Of a stretch of 64,000 nucleotides of DNA, positions 43,845 to 52,204 are shown one piece after another. Positions within the stretch are counted from its first letter, which is position 1. Each line of letters opens with the position of its first letter. Source of the stretch: Kosakonia radicincitans DSM 16656 (lineage in GTDB: Bacteria > Pseudomonadota > Gammaproteobacteria > Enterobacterales > Enterobacteriaceae); the NCBI RefSeq assembly GCF_000280495.2, contig NZ_CP018016.1, positions 1,054,001 to 1,118,000 of the forward strand, given 5' to 3'. The notes under the pieces were generated by a model. It was not told the origin of the DNA, did no database searches, and was given only the letters and a program-made list of their open reading frames with translations. Both the position numbers and the translations under genes were made by a program.

Positions 43845-45437
43845 TTACTTACTTGCGTCACCGTACCAGACGCGAAAACCGTTCCACGTCCAGTTCTTCA
43901 CCGCCGGGCTAATGCCCGCGCTGTTGTACATCTGGAACATGATCGCCATCGGTCCTTTTTCCATGACCTCTTTCTGCAATGCGGCATACATCTCACTGCG
44001 TTTGGCGTCATCCGGCTCCAGCAGGGCGGCTTCCACTTTCTGGTTCATCTGCGCGTCGTAGTAAGCGGCGCGCCAGCTCGGATACTGCGTGGCGCGAGCC
44101 TCTTTGCGGTTATCCGGGTTAAACACCAGCCTTGAGGCGTTGCCGTAGGCATCCGGCACGGAGGTTTGCCAGGCCATCATCGCGCTCTGGAATTCGCGTC
44201 CGCGCGCCCGGCTAAACAACTGAGCGTTCGCCATGCGCTCCAGCGTCAGCTTGACGCCGATTTTCGAGGCATTCTGCTGAATGCTTTGCGCGATGGGCGC
44301 GGAGTGGGCAAGGGTGCCGAAAATGACCGACGCGCTAAAACCATTTGGGTAACCGGCTTCGGTGAGTAGCTGTTTGGCTTTCGCCAGATCGAGTTTGAAC
44401 GGCTGGCCCTCCTTTTCGTCCAGCGCGCCGAACGCGCCAAGCTGCACAAAGCTCGCGCGCGGTACACCGAGGTAAGGCATCACGCTTTTGCCTAAGCCGT
44501 CGTAGTCGATCAGATAGCGCATGGCGAGGCGCACTTTTTCATTTTTGAAGATTGGATCTTCGTTGTTGAAGGTCCAGAAAAAGAGCTGCGGTTTCAGGAC
44601 TTTGTCCACCCTGACTTTGCCGCCTTGATCCAGGGTTTTCAGATCATCAGCCGACAGATCGCGGGCAATATCCACATCACCCTGCGTCAACAGCAGGCGC
44701 TGCGTGCCGGTTTCGGCAACGTGGCGGATCAGTACACGTTTCAGTACCGGCGCTTTGCCCCAGTAGTGATCGGTGGCCTGCAACATCACGCCTTCACCGG
44801 CGTTCCAGCGCACCAGTTGATACGGGCCAACACAGGCAGTATGCGTGGTGAGGTATTTGTGGCCGAAATCACCCTCCACGGCCTCTTTTTCCACCACTTT
44901 GCGGTTGAGCAGCGACGAGACGTTATTGGCGGCGATTGCCTGTAAAACGAGGCTGGTGGGGTAGGGTTTATCCAGCGTCATTACCAGCGTTTTGTCATCC
45001 GGCGCGATAATGCGGCTGTCGACATTCTCTTTGTTAAAGCCATATTCGGTGATTTGCGCGGCGTTACCGTAACCGAGTTTCACCACCCGCTGCATGGACC
45101 ACGCCAGATCGCCTGCGCTGGCGGGCGTGCCGTCCGGGAACTTCAGGTTGTCCTGCAAATGGAACGTAAGGGTCTTGCGGTCCGGCGAGACATCCCAGCT
45201 TTTCGCCATGGCCGGGGTCAGTTTCTTCTCATCTTTCACATCAAAATCGACCAGCGCATCGCAGGTGTTGGCGTAGATTTCGCTGGTCACCACTTCGCCA
45301 ATCTGCGCCGGGTCCCAGGTGCTGATGGCGTCAATATTCCATGCCATCACCAGTGAATCCGGCGGCGTGGCGGCCTGAGCATGAAGGCTGACGGCGCTGG
45401 TCAGCGCCACGGCTACGGCAATCGGGGTGAATTTCAT
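43845..45437 (-). CDS. Peptide-type ABC transporter substrate-binding protein
   Basis: A 530-residue periplasmic binding protein of the SBP_bac_5 (OppA/DppA) family. A signal peptide (residues 1-22, ending SLHAQA) precedes LVMAWNIDAISTWDPAQIGE and VTSEIYANTCDALVDFD, the usual N-lobe entry. Later motifs are LTFHLQDNLKFPDGTPASAGDLAW and VRLAMRYLIDYDGLGKSV. An AAGGATAT ribosome site precedes the start. Ligands of this family range from peptides to opines, nickel and sugars, so the substrate is open. It is 11 bp after the M20 gene, which suggests that the imported compound is hydrolysed by that enzyme. Confidence 0.92.
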   Translation of the reverse strand: MKFTPIAVAVALTSAVSLHAQAATPPDSLVMAWNIDAISTWDPAQIGEVVTSEIYANTCDALVDFDVKDEKKLTPAMAKSWDVSPDRKTLTFHLQDNLKFPDGTPASAGDLAWSMQRVVKLGYGNAAQITEYGFNKENVDSRIIAPDDKTLVMTLDKPYPTSLVLQAIAANNVSSLLNRKVVEKEAVEGDFGHKYLTTHTACVGPYQLVRWNAGEGVMLQATDHYWGKAPVLKRVLIRHVAETGTQRLLLTQGDVDIARDLSADDLKTLDQGGKVRVDKVLKPQLFFWTFNNEDPIFKNEKVRLAMRYLIDYDGLGKSVMPYLGVPRASFVQLGAFGALDEKEGQPFKLDLAKAKQLLTEAGYPNGFSASVIFGTLAHSAPIAQSIQQNASKIGVKLTLERMANAQLFSRARGREFQSAMMAWQTSVPDAYGNASRLVFNPDNRKEARATQYPSWRAAYYDAQMNQKVEAALLEPDDAKRSEMYAALQKEVMEKGPMAIMFQMYNSAGISPAVKNWTWNGFRVWYGDASK

Positions 45438-45448
45438 GTCGGATATCC

Positions 45449-46876
45449 TTATAACGTGGCCGGGCGTGGCTGGATGGGTGGCATCACCTCTTCCGGGATG
45501 GGGCAGTGATACGGTTTTTCGCTCACCTGCTCGAAGTGCGCTTTTTTCACTTGCGCCAGTAGTACCTTGTCGGTCAACACATCGACGGCAGTGGCAGCCA
45601 TCACTTTCGCCACATGGGAAAGGCCTTTATGGGCGGCAGGCATCTTGCCCTGTGCGGTGAGTTGCCAGGAGTGGCCCGGCGTGCCAATCGCCATGGTGGG
45701 AATATGCGCCTGCACGGTCGGCAGCACCCAACTGACATCGCCGACGTCGGTGGAGCCAATCATCACTTCGCCGTGGGTATCCAGCGGGATGATGTAGTCG
45801 CTGAGCGGTTTCGGGTTTGCGGGTTTAATCCCGGTTTTGCGATAGCAACTGGCAATCTCCTCTTCGGAGAGCGTGCCCTGGATTTCAGCGGCAAAGGCCA
45901 TGTCGGCATCGTCGAACGGCACCGTACCAAGGCTTTCCAGATTGCGCTGCATCGCCTCTTCCAGCGGACGGTTGCCGAGCAGGTTAGAGACGGCGCTCAT
46001 GATGCTGATCTCCACTTTGGTGTCGGTCATCAGCGCAGCGCCCTGCGCCACACGTTTTACGCGTTCGTTCAGTTCAAACATGGCGTGGACATCGCGCGCG
46101 CGAATGGCGTAGCGCACCGCTGCTTTCGCCTGCACCACGTTTGGCGCAATGCCGCCGGAATCGAGCATCGCGTAATGGATGCGGGAATCCTGCGGTACAT
46201 GCTCACGCAGAAACTGGACGCCCACGTTCATCAATTCTGCGGCGTCGAGCGCGCTGCGGCCTAAATGTGGGGAGGCGGCGGCGTGGGAGGAGCGGCCAGT
46301 GAAGAAGAAATCCATGCGGGTATTGGCCAGCGACAGCGGTTTCGCCACTTCATGATGTGCGCTGGGATGCCAGGTGATCGCCACATCAACACCATCGAAA
46401 GCTCCGGCGCGCGCCATAAAGGATTTCGCCGCGCCGCCTTCTTCCGCCGGACAACCGTAGTAACGTACTCGGCCCGGCGTGCCGGTCTCTTCCAGCCAGG
46501 CTTTCAGCGCGGTGGCTGCCAGCATGGCGCCGGAGCCGAGCAGATTATGCCCGCAACCGTGTCCATGACCGTTGCCCGGCAGCGGCGAGTAGTGCGCGAC
46601 GCCGGAGGCCTGGCTCAGACCAGGCAATGCATCGTATTCACCTAGGAAAGCGATGATCGGCCCGCCGCTTCCCGCTTCGCCCATTACGGCGGTAGGAATA
46701 CCGGCGACGTTTTCAGTGACGCGGAAACCTTGCGTTTTTAGCATGGCGGTATGTTCGGCCACCGAGCGGTATTCGGTGTAGCAGATCTCTGGTGTACCCC
46801 ATACACGATCGCTGAGATCGCAGAAATCGTGCTGATAGTTCTCTACCCACTTCCAGACTAACGCTTTGTTTTCCAT
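45449..46876 (-). CDS. M20 family amidohydrolase, AbgB-like
   Basis: A 475-residue metallo-amidohydrolase similar in layout to E. coli AbgB (481), the large subunit of p-aminobenzoyl-glutamate hydrolase. Metal-site motifs are GHGHGCGHNLLGSGAML near residues 110-126, the PAEEGGAAK segment with the catalytic glutamate, and the WHPSAHH histidines. A C-terminal metal ligand lies in GTPGHSWQ. The ATG at 46876 is preceded by GGGGAG. The enzyme splits an amide bond in an N-acyl amino acid or dipeptide-like molecule in the cytoplasm. No AbgA partner is encoded nearby. It is the first structural gene of the ABC operon. Confidence 0.9.
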   Translation of the reverse strand: MENKALVWKWVENYQHDFCDLSDRVWGTPEICYTEYRSVAEHTAMLKTQGFRVTENVAGIPTAVMGEAGSGGPIIAFLGEYDALPGLSQASGVAHYSPLPGNGHGHGCGHNLLGSGAMLAATALKAWLEETGTPGRVRYYGCPAEEGGAAKSFMARAGAFDGVDVAITWHPSAHHEVAKPLSLANTRMDFFFTGRSSHAAASPHLGRSALDAAELMNVGVQFLREHVPQDSRIHYAMLDSGGIAPNVVQAKAAVRYAIRARDVHAMFELNERVKRVAQGAALMTDTKVEISIMSAVSNLLGNRPLEEAMQRNLESLGTVPFDDADMAFAAEIQGTLSEEEIASCYRKTGIKPANPKPLSDYIIPLDTHGEVMIGSTDVGDVSWVLPTVQAHIPTMAIGTPGHSWQLTAQGKMPAAHKGLSHVAKVMAATAVDVLTDKVLLAQVKKAHFEQVSEKPYHCPIPEEVMPPIQPRPATL

Positions 46877-47012
46877 GATACTCCCCAGTTTGGTTGGTCG
46901 GCATAATGCGCACGCGTTAACGTCGCTGTACCACCAGAATGAGGGCAACGGTTCGTAAAAGGCCAATGAGCAATTCACACTGGCTATTCCGTTCTTGCAT
47001 AGTCTGCCGCCA

Positions 47013-47927
47013 TCAGGCGGCATGGGCGGTTTCGCTCTGCTGGATCAACTGCCAAAGTTGTTCAGCTTGCGGGTTGCGCAGCACCGGCTGGCGATAGAGA
47101 CGGATCGCCAGTTTGATCTCCTGGTCACTGCTGCCGGCGCGCACCAGCGTGCCGTTTGACAGCTCCTCGTGGACAAGGCTCAGCGGCAGCCAGGCGACGC
47201 CACCGCCCGCCAGCGTCATCGCTTTCAGGTTGGCCGACATGCCGTTTTCATACACCGCTTCCAGCGGCAACGGGCGTTCGCTCAGCATTTGCGCCAGCGC
47301 ATGGGCGAAAAAGGAGTGGCTGCCGTAGCTCAGCCACGGAATCGGGCGTCCATTGGGGTTGATGGGGTAAAGCGGCTGCCCGCCGCTGTCCGGTCGGCAG
47401 ACCGGAATCGCCCATTCGCGGCCTAAATGGATCATCGGGTAAGGCGCAAGCTGGCGGATCAGCGACACTGCATCGTGGGCGTAGGTAAGCAGAAAATCGG
47501 TTTCGCCGCTGTGCAGAGTGGCGATGTGCTCGACAAAGCTCGGCTTGGAGTTGCACATGCGGATATACCCAAGCTGGTGTTGCAGGTTCAGGCGCTGGAT
47601 CCAGTCCGGGAAAAAGGTCAGCGACAGGGTATTGAGCATGGCAAAGCGCAACACCGCCGTGCGGGAACGAAAGCGCTGGTTGAGATCGTTACGCAGATGG
47701 GTCATGGCGAACACGGTTTCGCTGGCGGTGGCGTGAAAGGCTTCTCCCTCCGGCGTCAGCGTGACCGGATAGGTTTTGCGATCGAACAGCGGGACGCCAA
47801 GCCACTCTTCCAGTTGGCGGATGCGACGGCTAAGGGCGGACTGGGTGATGTGCCGCTCATCGGCGGCGCGCGTGAAGCTAAGACTGCGGGCGACACTGAG
47901 AAAATCTTCGAACCATTTCAATTCCAT
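47013..47927 (-). CDS. LysR family regulator, HypT-like
   Basis: A 304-residue LysR-type regulator with N-terminal winged helix (SLSFTRAADERHITQSALSR, then RIRQLEEWLGVPLFDRK). Its effector domain ends in LSLVHEELSNGTLVRAG and short C-terminal helices, resembling the HypT/YjiE subgroup. Unusually for LysR proteins, it is on the same strand as, and immediately upstream of, its probable target operon (M20-ABC-MmgE), with 136 bp between. It probably activates that operon in response to its substrate; the ligand is unknown. Confidence 0.9.
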   Translation of the reverse strand: MELKWFEDFLSVARSLSFTRAADERHITQSALSRRIRQLEEWLGVPLFDRKTYPVTLTPEGEAFHATASETVFAMTHLRNDLNQRFRSRTAVLRFAMLNTLSLTFFPDWIQRLNLQHQLGYIRMCNSKPSFVEHIATLHSGETDFLLTYAHDAVSLIRQLAPYPMIHLGREWAIPVCRPDSGGQPLYPINPNGRPIPWLSYGSHSFFAHALAQMLSERPLPLEAVYENGMSANLKAMTLAGGGVAWLPLSLVHEELSNGTLVRAGSSDQEIKLAIRLYRQPVLRNPQAEQLWQLIQQSETAHAA

Positions 47928-48100
47928 AGCGATACCTTGTGAAATGAATGGGAAAACGTCTCCTCGGGTAAACAGTCAGTTACGCAAGAAACGCGCCACT
48001 CTTGCAGGCGGGCGTTCACGCGCACTGTGGCGTAGAGTCGGGGAAGAAGCCCCCATGATTGCGCAGAAAGTGCACTAATGAGGTGCAACGGAGTAGTATT

Positions 48101-48123
48101 AAGATGTATTATTAATGCATCTT
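48101..48123. promoter_or_regulatory. NsrR-binding site upstream of ygbA
   Basis: An 11-1-11 near-perfect palindrome whose arms AAGATGTATTA and TAATGCATCTT differ at one position. It matches the NsrR consensus (AAGATGYATTT arms). It overlaps the probable promoter 18 bp before the ygbA start. NsrR is the nitric-oxide-sensing iron-sulfur repressor, and ygbA is a known NsrR target in E. coli. Confidence 0.85.
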
Positions 48124-48141
48124 AATTGATGGGTATTGTGT

Positions 48142-48482
48142 ATGTCTGGTCCACGGATCCTGCGGGAGAAACTGACCATCCGCAAAATGATCGCGCTCTA
48201 TCAGCGTGCCTGCCCGGATGCGGTTAGCAGTGAATCGCACTATGCGAATTTGTACGCTTATGCGGAAAAACGGCTGGATAAGTGCGTGTTCGGCGAAGAG
48301 AAACCGGCCTGCAAGCAGTGCCCGGTGCACTGTTACCAGCCCGCAAAGGTGAAGAGATGAAGCAGATTATGCGCTGGGCGGGGCCGCGCATGTTATGGCG
48401 GCATCCGGTGCTGACGGTACGCCATTTGATTGACGATAAACGCCCGGTGCCAGAGCTGCCGGAGAAGTATCGGCGGAAATAG
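48142..48482 (+). pseudogene. ygbA: ygbA (NO-stimulated promoter family), apparently frameshifted
   Basis: The first 73 codons give a cysteine-rich YgbA-type protein (RILREKLTIRKMIALYQRAC, KCVFGEEKPACKQCPVHCYQPAK) and stop at 48358-48360. The family's C-terminal half continues without a break in another frame (EEMKQIMRWAGPRMLWRHP ... LPEKYRRK), ending at 48482. The frame change falls at the AAAGG at 48345-48349. One extra A there would give a single uninterrupted protein of about 113 residues, the usual family length. This is either a real single-base deletion, a sequencing error, or less likely a -1 frameshift in translation. The NsrR site upstream is intact. Function of YgbA is unclear beyond its nitric-oxide-linked expression. 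Confidence 0.8.
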
Positions 48483-48540
48483 GTTGAGTTGCCGTCCGGC
48501 GTTTTTGGAAGATCGTGGAATTATTTCGTTCACCAGCGGC

Positions 48541-48576
48541 GCAGGCCGGATGGCAGCTTCGCCTTATCCGGCCTGC
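48541..48576. repeat. REP (palindromic extragenic) element
   Basis: A perfect 11-bp inverted repeat (GCAGGCCGGAT at 48541-48551 with ATCCGGCCTGC at 48566-48576) enclosing GGCAGCTTCGCCTT. It is a typical enterobacterial REP/BIME sequence, and lies between the convergent ends of ygbA and the molbindin gene, where it could also shield mRNA 3' ends. Confidence 0.8.
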
Positions 48577-48590
48577 AACTGCGGCTGCAC

Positions 48591-49019
48591 TCAGGCGCGC
48601 GTAGCGATCAAAATCGCCGACGCCTTAATCAGCGCAATCACGCGTTTACCGCTGTCCAGCTGCAAATCCTGCACACTTTCATTGGTCACCACCGCCACCA
48701 GCTCAAACCCGGCATCGGTCTGCACATGCACCGTGGCATTGACCGCGCCTTCGGTCACCGAAGTGACTTTCCCGGCGAACTGATTGCGGGCGGAGAACTT
48801 CAACCCGCTATCTTCGGTCGCTAGCGTCACCCACGGCGCTTTGATCAGCGCGATAGCCTCTTTGCCTGGTGTCAGCCCCAGCGCCGCCTGGCTGCTGCTG
48901 GTGACAATCGCCACCAGCGTTGCGCCGCCGTCGAGAGTGAGTTCCACTTCATCATTCACGGCACCGTGAGAGGTTGCACTGACCTTGCCTGTTAATTGAT
49001 TTCGCGCTGAAACTGCCAT
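48591..49019 (-). CDS. Molbindin (two Mop/TOBE domains)
   Basis: A 142-residue protein made of two tandem Mop domains of about 68 residues each. The first is SARNQLTGKVSATSHGAVNDEVELTLDGG... and the second SARNQFAGKVTSVTEGAVNATVHV..., with the shared SARNQ and ALIKA motifs marking the repeat. Molbindins bind molybdate or tungstate and act as cytoplasmic stores. Placement between the molybdenum-dependent nas and formate hydrogenlyase loci fits such a role. It is on the same strand as fhlA, 42 bp downstream of it, and may be read from the same transcript. Confidence 0.9.
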   Translation of the reverse strand: MAVSARNQLTGKVSATSHGAVNDEVELTLDGGATLVAIVTSSSQAALGLTPGKEAIALIKAPWVTLATEDSGLKFSARNQFAGKVTSVTEGAVNATVHVQTDAGFELVAVVTNESVQDLQLDSGKRVIALIKASAILIATRA

Positions 49020-49061
49020 AGACCCTCCATAATGTATGGATATGTTGAATATTTTTCCAGC

Positions 49062-51137
49062 TTAACATAGTGCGTCTTTATTGATACCTAAACGTTTCAT
49101 GCGCGAAAGCAGGGTGGTGCGTTTAAGTCCCAGCCGCTGCGCTGCGCCTTTTGGCCCGGCGACCACACCGTTGGTTTCGCGCAGCACACGAACAATCAGC
49201 TGGTACTCATCTTCGCCTTCGCGAGCCACTTCAGCAGGCTCCGCTACGGGCTGAGGCGGAACGGTGATTTCCGGCAGCGAAAGTTGCAGTACATTGCCGT
49301 GCGTCAGCAGTACCGCCCGTTCGATGACGTTCTCCAGCTCACGCACGTTGCCCGGCCACTCCATGGAACTCAGCACGCGTAAGGTTTCCGCCGGAATACT
49401 GTCGATGCTGCGGCCCATTTTGCGGGCAATTTTGAAGGTGAAGGCTTTCACCAGCAGCGGAATGTCTTCCGGCCGTTCGCGCAGCGGCGGCAGATGAATC
49501 GGGAAGACATTGAGCCGGTAGTAAAGATCGCTGCGGAACTCTCGATCGGCGACCATCTGTTTCAGATCGCGGTTGGTGGCGGCGATCAGCCGCACATCGG
49601 TCTGGATCAGTTTATTACTGCCGAGCCGCTCGAACTCCTGCTCCTGCAATACGCGCAGCAGCTTCGGTTGTAGCTCCAGCGGCATATCGCCCACTTCATC
49701 AAGAAACAGCGAGCTTTTATCCGCCAGCTCGAAGCGGCCAATTCGCTGGGTGCTGGCACCGGTAAACGCGCCGCGCTCATGGCCAAAGAGATCGCTTTCC
49801 AGCAGCCCGGCGGGCATGGCGGCGCAGTTCATCTTCACCATTCTGCGGCTATTGCGATCGCTGAGGTTATGGATCGCACGGGCAATCAGCTCCTTGCCGG
49901 TGCCGGTTTCGCCAAGGATCAGCACCGTGCTGTTACTTTGCGCCACCATCTCAACCTGTTTCAGCACGCTGAACATCGCCTGGCTGCGGCCGATGATCTC
50001 GCCAAACTCGCTATCGACATTATTTAGCTGCTCGGTCAGCGCCAGGTTTTCATCCACCAGCCGCTCCTTCAGGCGGTGAATTTCCTGGTACGCCAGCGCG
50101 TTATCCACGGCAATAGCGATGCGTTCGGCGATCTGGCGCAGCAGCTTGAGATTCGCCTGGGTAAACACCTCTTTCTGGCACTGCGCCAGTTTCAGCACGC
50201 CGAGCAGATTTTTGCCGGACATCAGCGGCAGCAGGCACAGCGTCTGGATCTGGTTGCCCCAGGTTTCAAACAGCATCCGCTCGTAGGGCGCGAGTTTGTC
50301 GCGTTCGTGCAGATTGAGCAGCAGCATCTCTTTGCTGCGGAATACCCGTTCGGTCAGCGTTCCCTCTTCGTCGGCTTCCTGAATCTCATGCTTCGGATTC
50401 AGTTCATCTTTGTAGTGCGTCGAATAGATAGTCAGCTTGCCTTTGCGGCTACCGCGTAGCACCAGGCTGATGGCGTCGATGCCGAAATAGTAGTGGATCT
50501 CTTTCGCCACCTCGCTGACCAGCTCGTCCATATGCAGCCGCGAGAGCACCGCATTGGTGATGGCTACCAGAATGCGAAAATCGTCCCGCTCCTGGCACAA
50601 TAGCTGGTAATCCGGCGTCTGACTGTCGCGGCTCTGGAGCTGCTCGGCGACCACGGCGACGATTTGCGCCAGGGTGTGCAGGCGTTCGCTCTCTTTATCG
50701 CTCCACGGTTGCCCGTCGTGGCGAAAAAATTCGCAGCCGCCGAAAATTTGCCCCTCCGCCGCCAGCGGCAGCAGGCAGTAGTGCGCAAACGGCGGATAGA
50801 GCCGGTTCTGCGTCAACGCCGGCCAGGTTTCCGCAAACGTGGCTGCGCTGCAATAGAGCGCCTGTGGGTGGGAAAGAATGTGCCTGACTGGCCCACTCGC
50901 CAGCAGTAAATGATCCTCATAAGTTGCGTTGTTTGCAGGGGCGTTGACGGCGTAGCGGCTGGCGCTGTGGCTGTCTGCATGCCACAGCACAATCGCCGCG
51001 CTATCCGCGAGTGCCGCCTGGCGGGTCAGCCGGGCCAGCGTTTCGCTGAGTGACGCCATATCCGGCTGTTGTAACAAAACACGGGTGATATCGAACAACC
51101 CCTGTTGTCCGAGATCGCTCATCGGTGTATACGACAT
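49062..51137 (-). CDS. fhlA: Formate hydrogenlyase transcriptional activator FhlA
   Basis: A 691-residue sigma-54-dependent activator closely matching E. coli FhlA (692). Two N-terminal GAF-type domains (about residues 1-365) sense formate. The AAA+ core (about 380-610) has Walker A GETGTGKE, the sigma-54 contact loop GAFTGA and Walker B LFLDEVGDM. The C-terminal Fis-like helix-turn-helix ends with GPKGAAQRLGLKRTTLLSRM. The start at 51137 (MSYTPMSDLGQQG) is fixed by homology with E. coli. It lies 56 bp after hypE on the same strand and should activate both hyp and hyc through the UAS sites in their shared intergenic region. Confidence 0.96.
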   Translation of the reverse strand: MSYTPMSDLGQQGLFDITRVLLQQPDMASLSETLARLTRQAALADSAAIVLWHADSHSASRYAVNAPANNATYEDHLLLASGPVRHILSHPQALYCSAATFAETWPALTQNRLYPPFAHYCLLPLAAEGQIFGGCEFFRHDGQPWSDKESERLHTLAQIVAVVAEQLQSRDSQTPDYQLLCQERDDFRILVAITNAVLSRLHMDELVSEVAKEIHYYFGIDAISLVLRGSRKGKLTIYSTHYKDELNPKHEIQEADEEGTLTERVFRSKEMLLLNLHERDKLAPYERMLFETWGNQIQTLCLLPLMSGKNLLGVLKLAQCQKEVFTQANLKLLRQIAERIAIAVDNALAYQEIHRLKERLVDENLALTEQLNNVDSEFGEIIGRSQAMFSVLKQVEMVAQSNSTVLILGETGTGKELIARAIHNLSDRNSRRMVKMNCAAMPAGLLESDLFGHERGAFTGASTQRIGRFELADKSSLFLDEVGDMPLELQPKLLRVLQEQEFERLGSNKLIQTDVRLIAATNRDLKQMVADREFRSDLYYRLNVFPIHLPPLRERPEDIPLLVKAFTFKIARKMGRSIDSIPAETLRVLSSMEWPGNVRELENVIERAVLLTHGNVLQLSLPEITVPPQPVAEPAEVAREGEDEYQLIVRVLRETNGVVAGPKGAAQRLGLKRTTLLSRMKRLGINKDALC

Positions 51138-51193
51138 ATTGCTCATCCAGGAACACACTCGCAGGTGTGAAAAAAATAATAAAAAACAAAAAA

Positions 51194-52204
51194 TTAGCAA
51201 ATACGCGGTAACGGTTCCGCGTGGGGTAAATCTAACAGGCGTTTAACGCCGTACAGCCCCGCCAGGCGTACGCCCTGACGTTCAACAACTTCACCAATGA
51301 TAGCGGCATCCGCGCCAAGCGGGTGGGCGCGTAAACGTGACAGCGCCTGCTCTGCGGCCTCGCGCTGTACGGCAATCACCAGTTTGCCTTCGTTGGCAAA
51401 GTTCAGCGCTTCCAGCCCCAGTAACTCGCAAACGCCGCGCACCGCCGGTTTCACCGGTAACGCGGCTTCGTTGAGCTCGATACCGAAGCCGCAGGCTGCG
51501 GCAAACTCATGCACCACCGCATTCACGCCGCCGCGCGTGGCATCGCGCAGCGCTTTCACGCCGGGAAGATCGTGCAGGGTGGCGATTAACGGCGTCAGCA
51601 CCGCGCAATCGCTGGACAACTCGCCGTCCAGCCCCAGCCCTTCGCGCAAGTTAAGAATCGTTGCGCCGTGATCGCCCAGCGTACCGCTTGCCAGCAGTAC
51701 ATCGCCCGGTTGCAGCGACTGCGCCGCCCAGCGAATCGAACGTGGAATCGCGCCAATCCCGGCGGTATTGATAAATAGCTTATCCGCCGCGCCGCGCTGC
51801 ACCACTTTGGTATCGCCGGTCACAATCGCGATATCGGCCGCGCGGGCGGTGGCGGCCATGCTGTCGACGACGGTTTTCAGCGTCGCCATCGGCAGGCCTT
51901 CTTCAAGGATAAACCCGCAAGAGAGATAGCGCGGTGTCGCGCCGCTGACGGCGATGTCGTTGGCGGTGCCGCACACCGCCAGCTTGCCAATATTGCCGCC
52001 GGGAAAGAACAGCGGATCGATCACATAGCTGTCGGTGGAGAACGCCAGCCTGTCACCGCTGGCGGCCAGTGCGGCCAGATCCAGCCGCGCCTGATCTTCC
52101 TGCTCGGCCAGCCACGGGTTGGCAAACGCCTCCATAAAGAGCTGGCTGATAAGCTGTTGCATCGCCTGGCCGCCGCTGCCGTGGGCGAGTTGGACTTCAT
52201 TCAT
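51194..52204 (-). CDS. hypE: Hydrogenase maturation protein HypE
   Basis: A 336-residue PurM-like ATPase that dehydrates the carbamoyl group on its own C-terminal cysteine to a cyanide ligand for NiFe hydrogenases. The C-terminus ends PLPRIC, giving the required terminal cysteine. N-terminal features are LAHGSGGQAMQQLI and the ATP-binding FSTDSYVIDPLFFPGGNIGKLA. Its start overlaps the hypD stop by 4 bp. It works with HypF, which is not in this window, and with the HypC-HypD complex. Confidence 0.96.
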   Translation of the reverse strand: MNEVQLAHGSGGQAMQQLISQLFMEAFANPWLAEQEDQARLDLAALAASGDRLAFSTDSYVIDPLFFPGGNIGKLAVCGTANDIAVSGATPRYLSCGFILEEGLPMATLKTVVDSMAATARAADIAIVTGDTKVVQRGAADKLFINTAGIGAIPRSIRWAAQSLQPGDVLLASGTLGDHGATILNLREGLGLDGELSSDCAVLTPLIATLHDLPGVKALRDATRGGVNAVVHEFAAACGFGIELNEAALPVKPAVRGVCELLGLEALNFANEGKLVIAVQREAAEQALSRLRAHPLGADAAIIGEVVERQGVRLAGLYGVKRLLDLPHAEPLPRIC

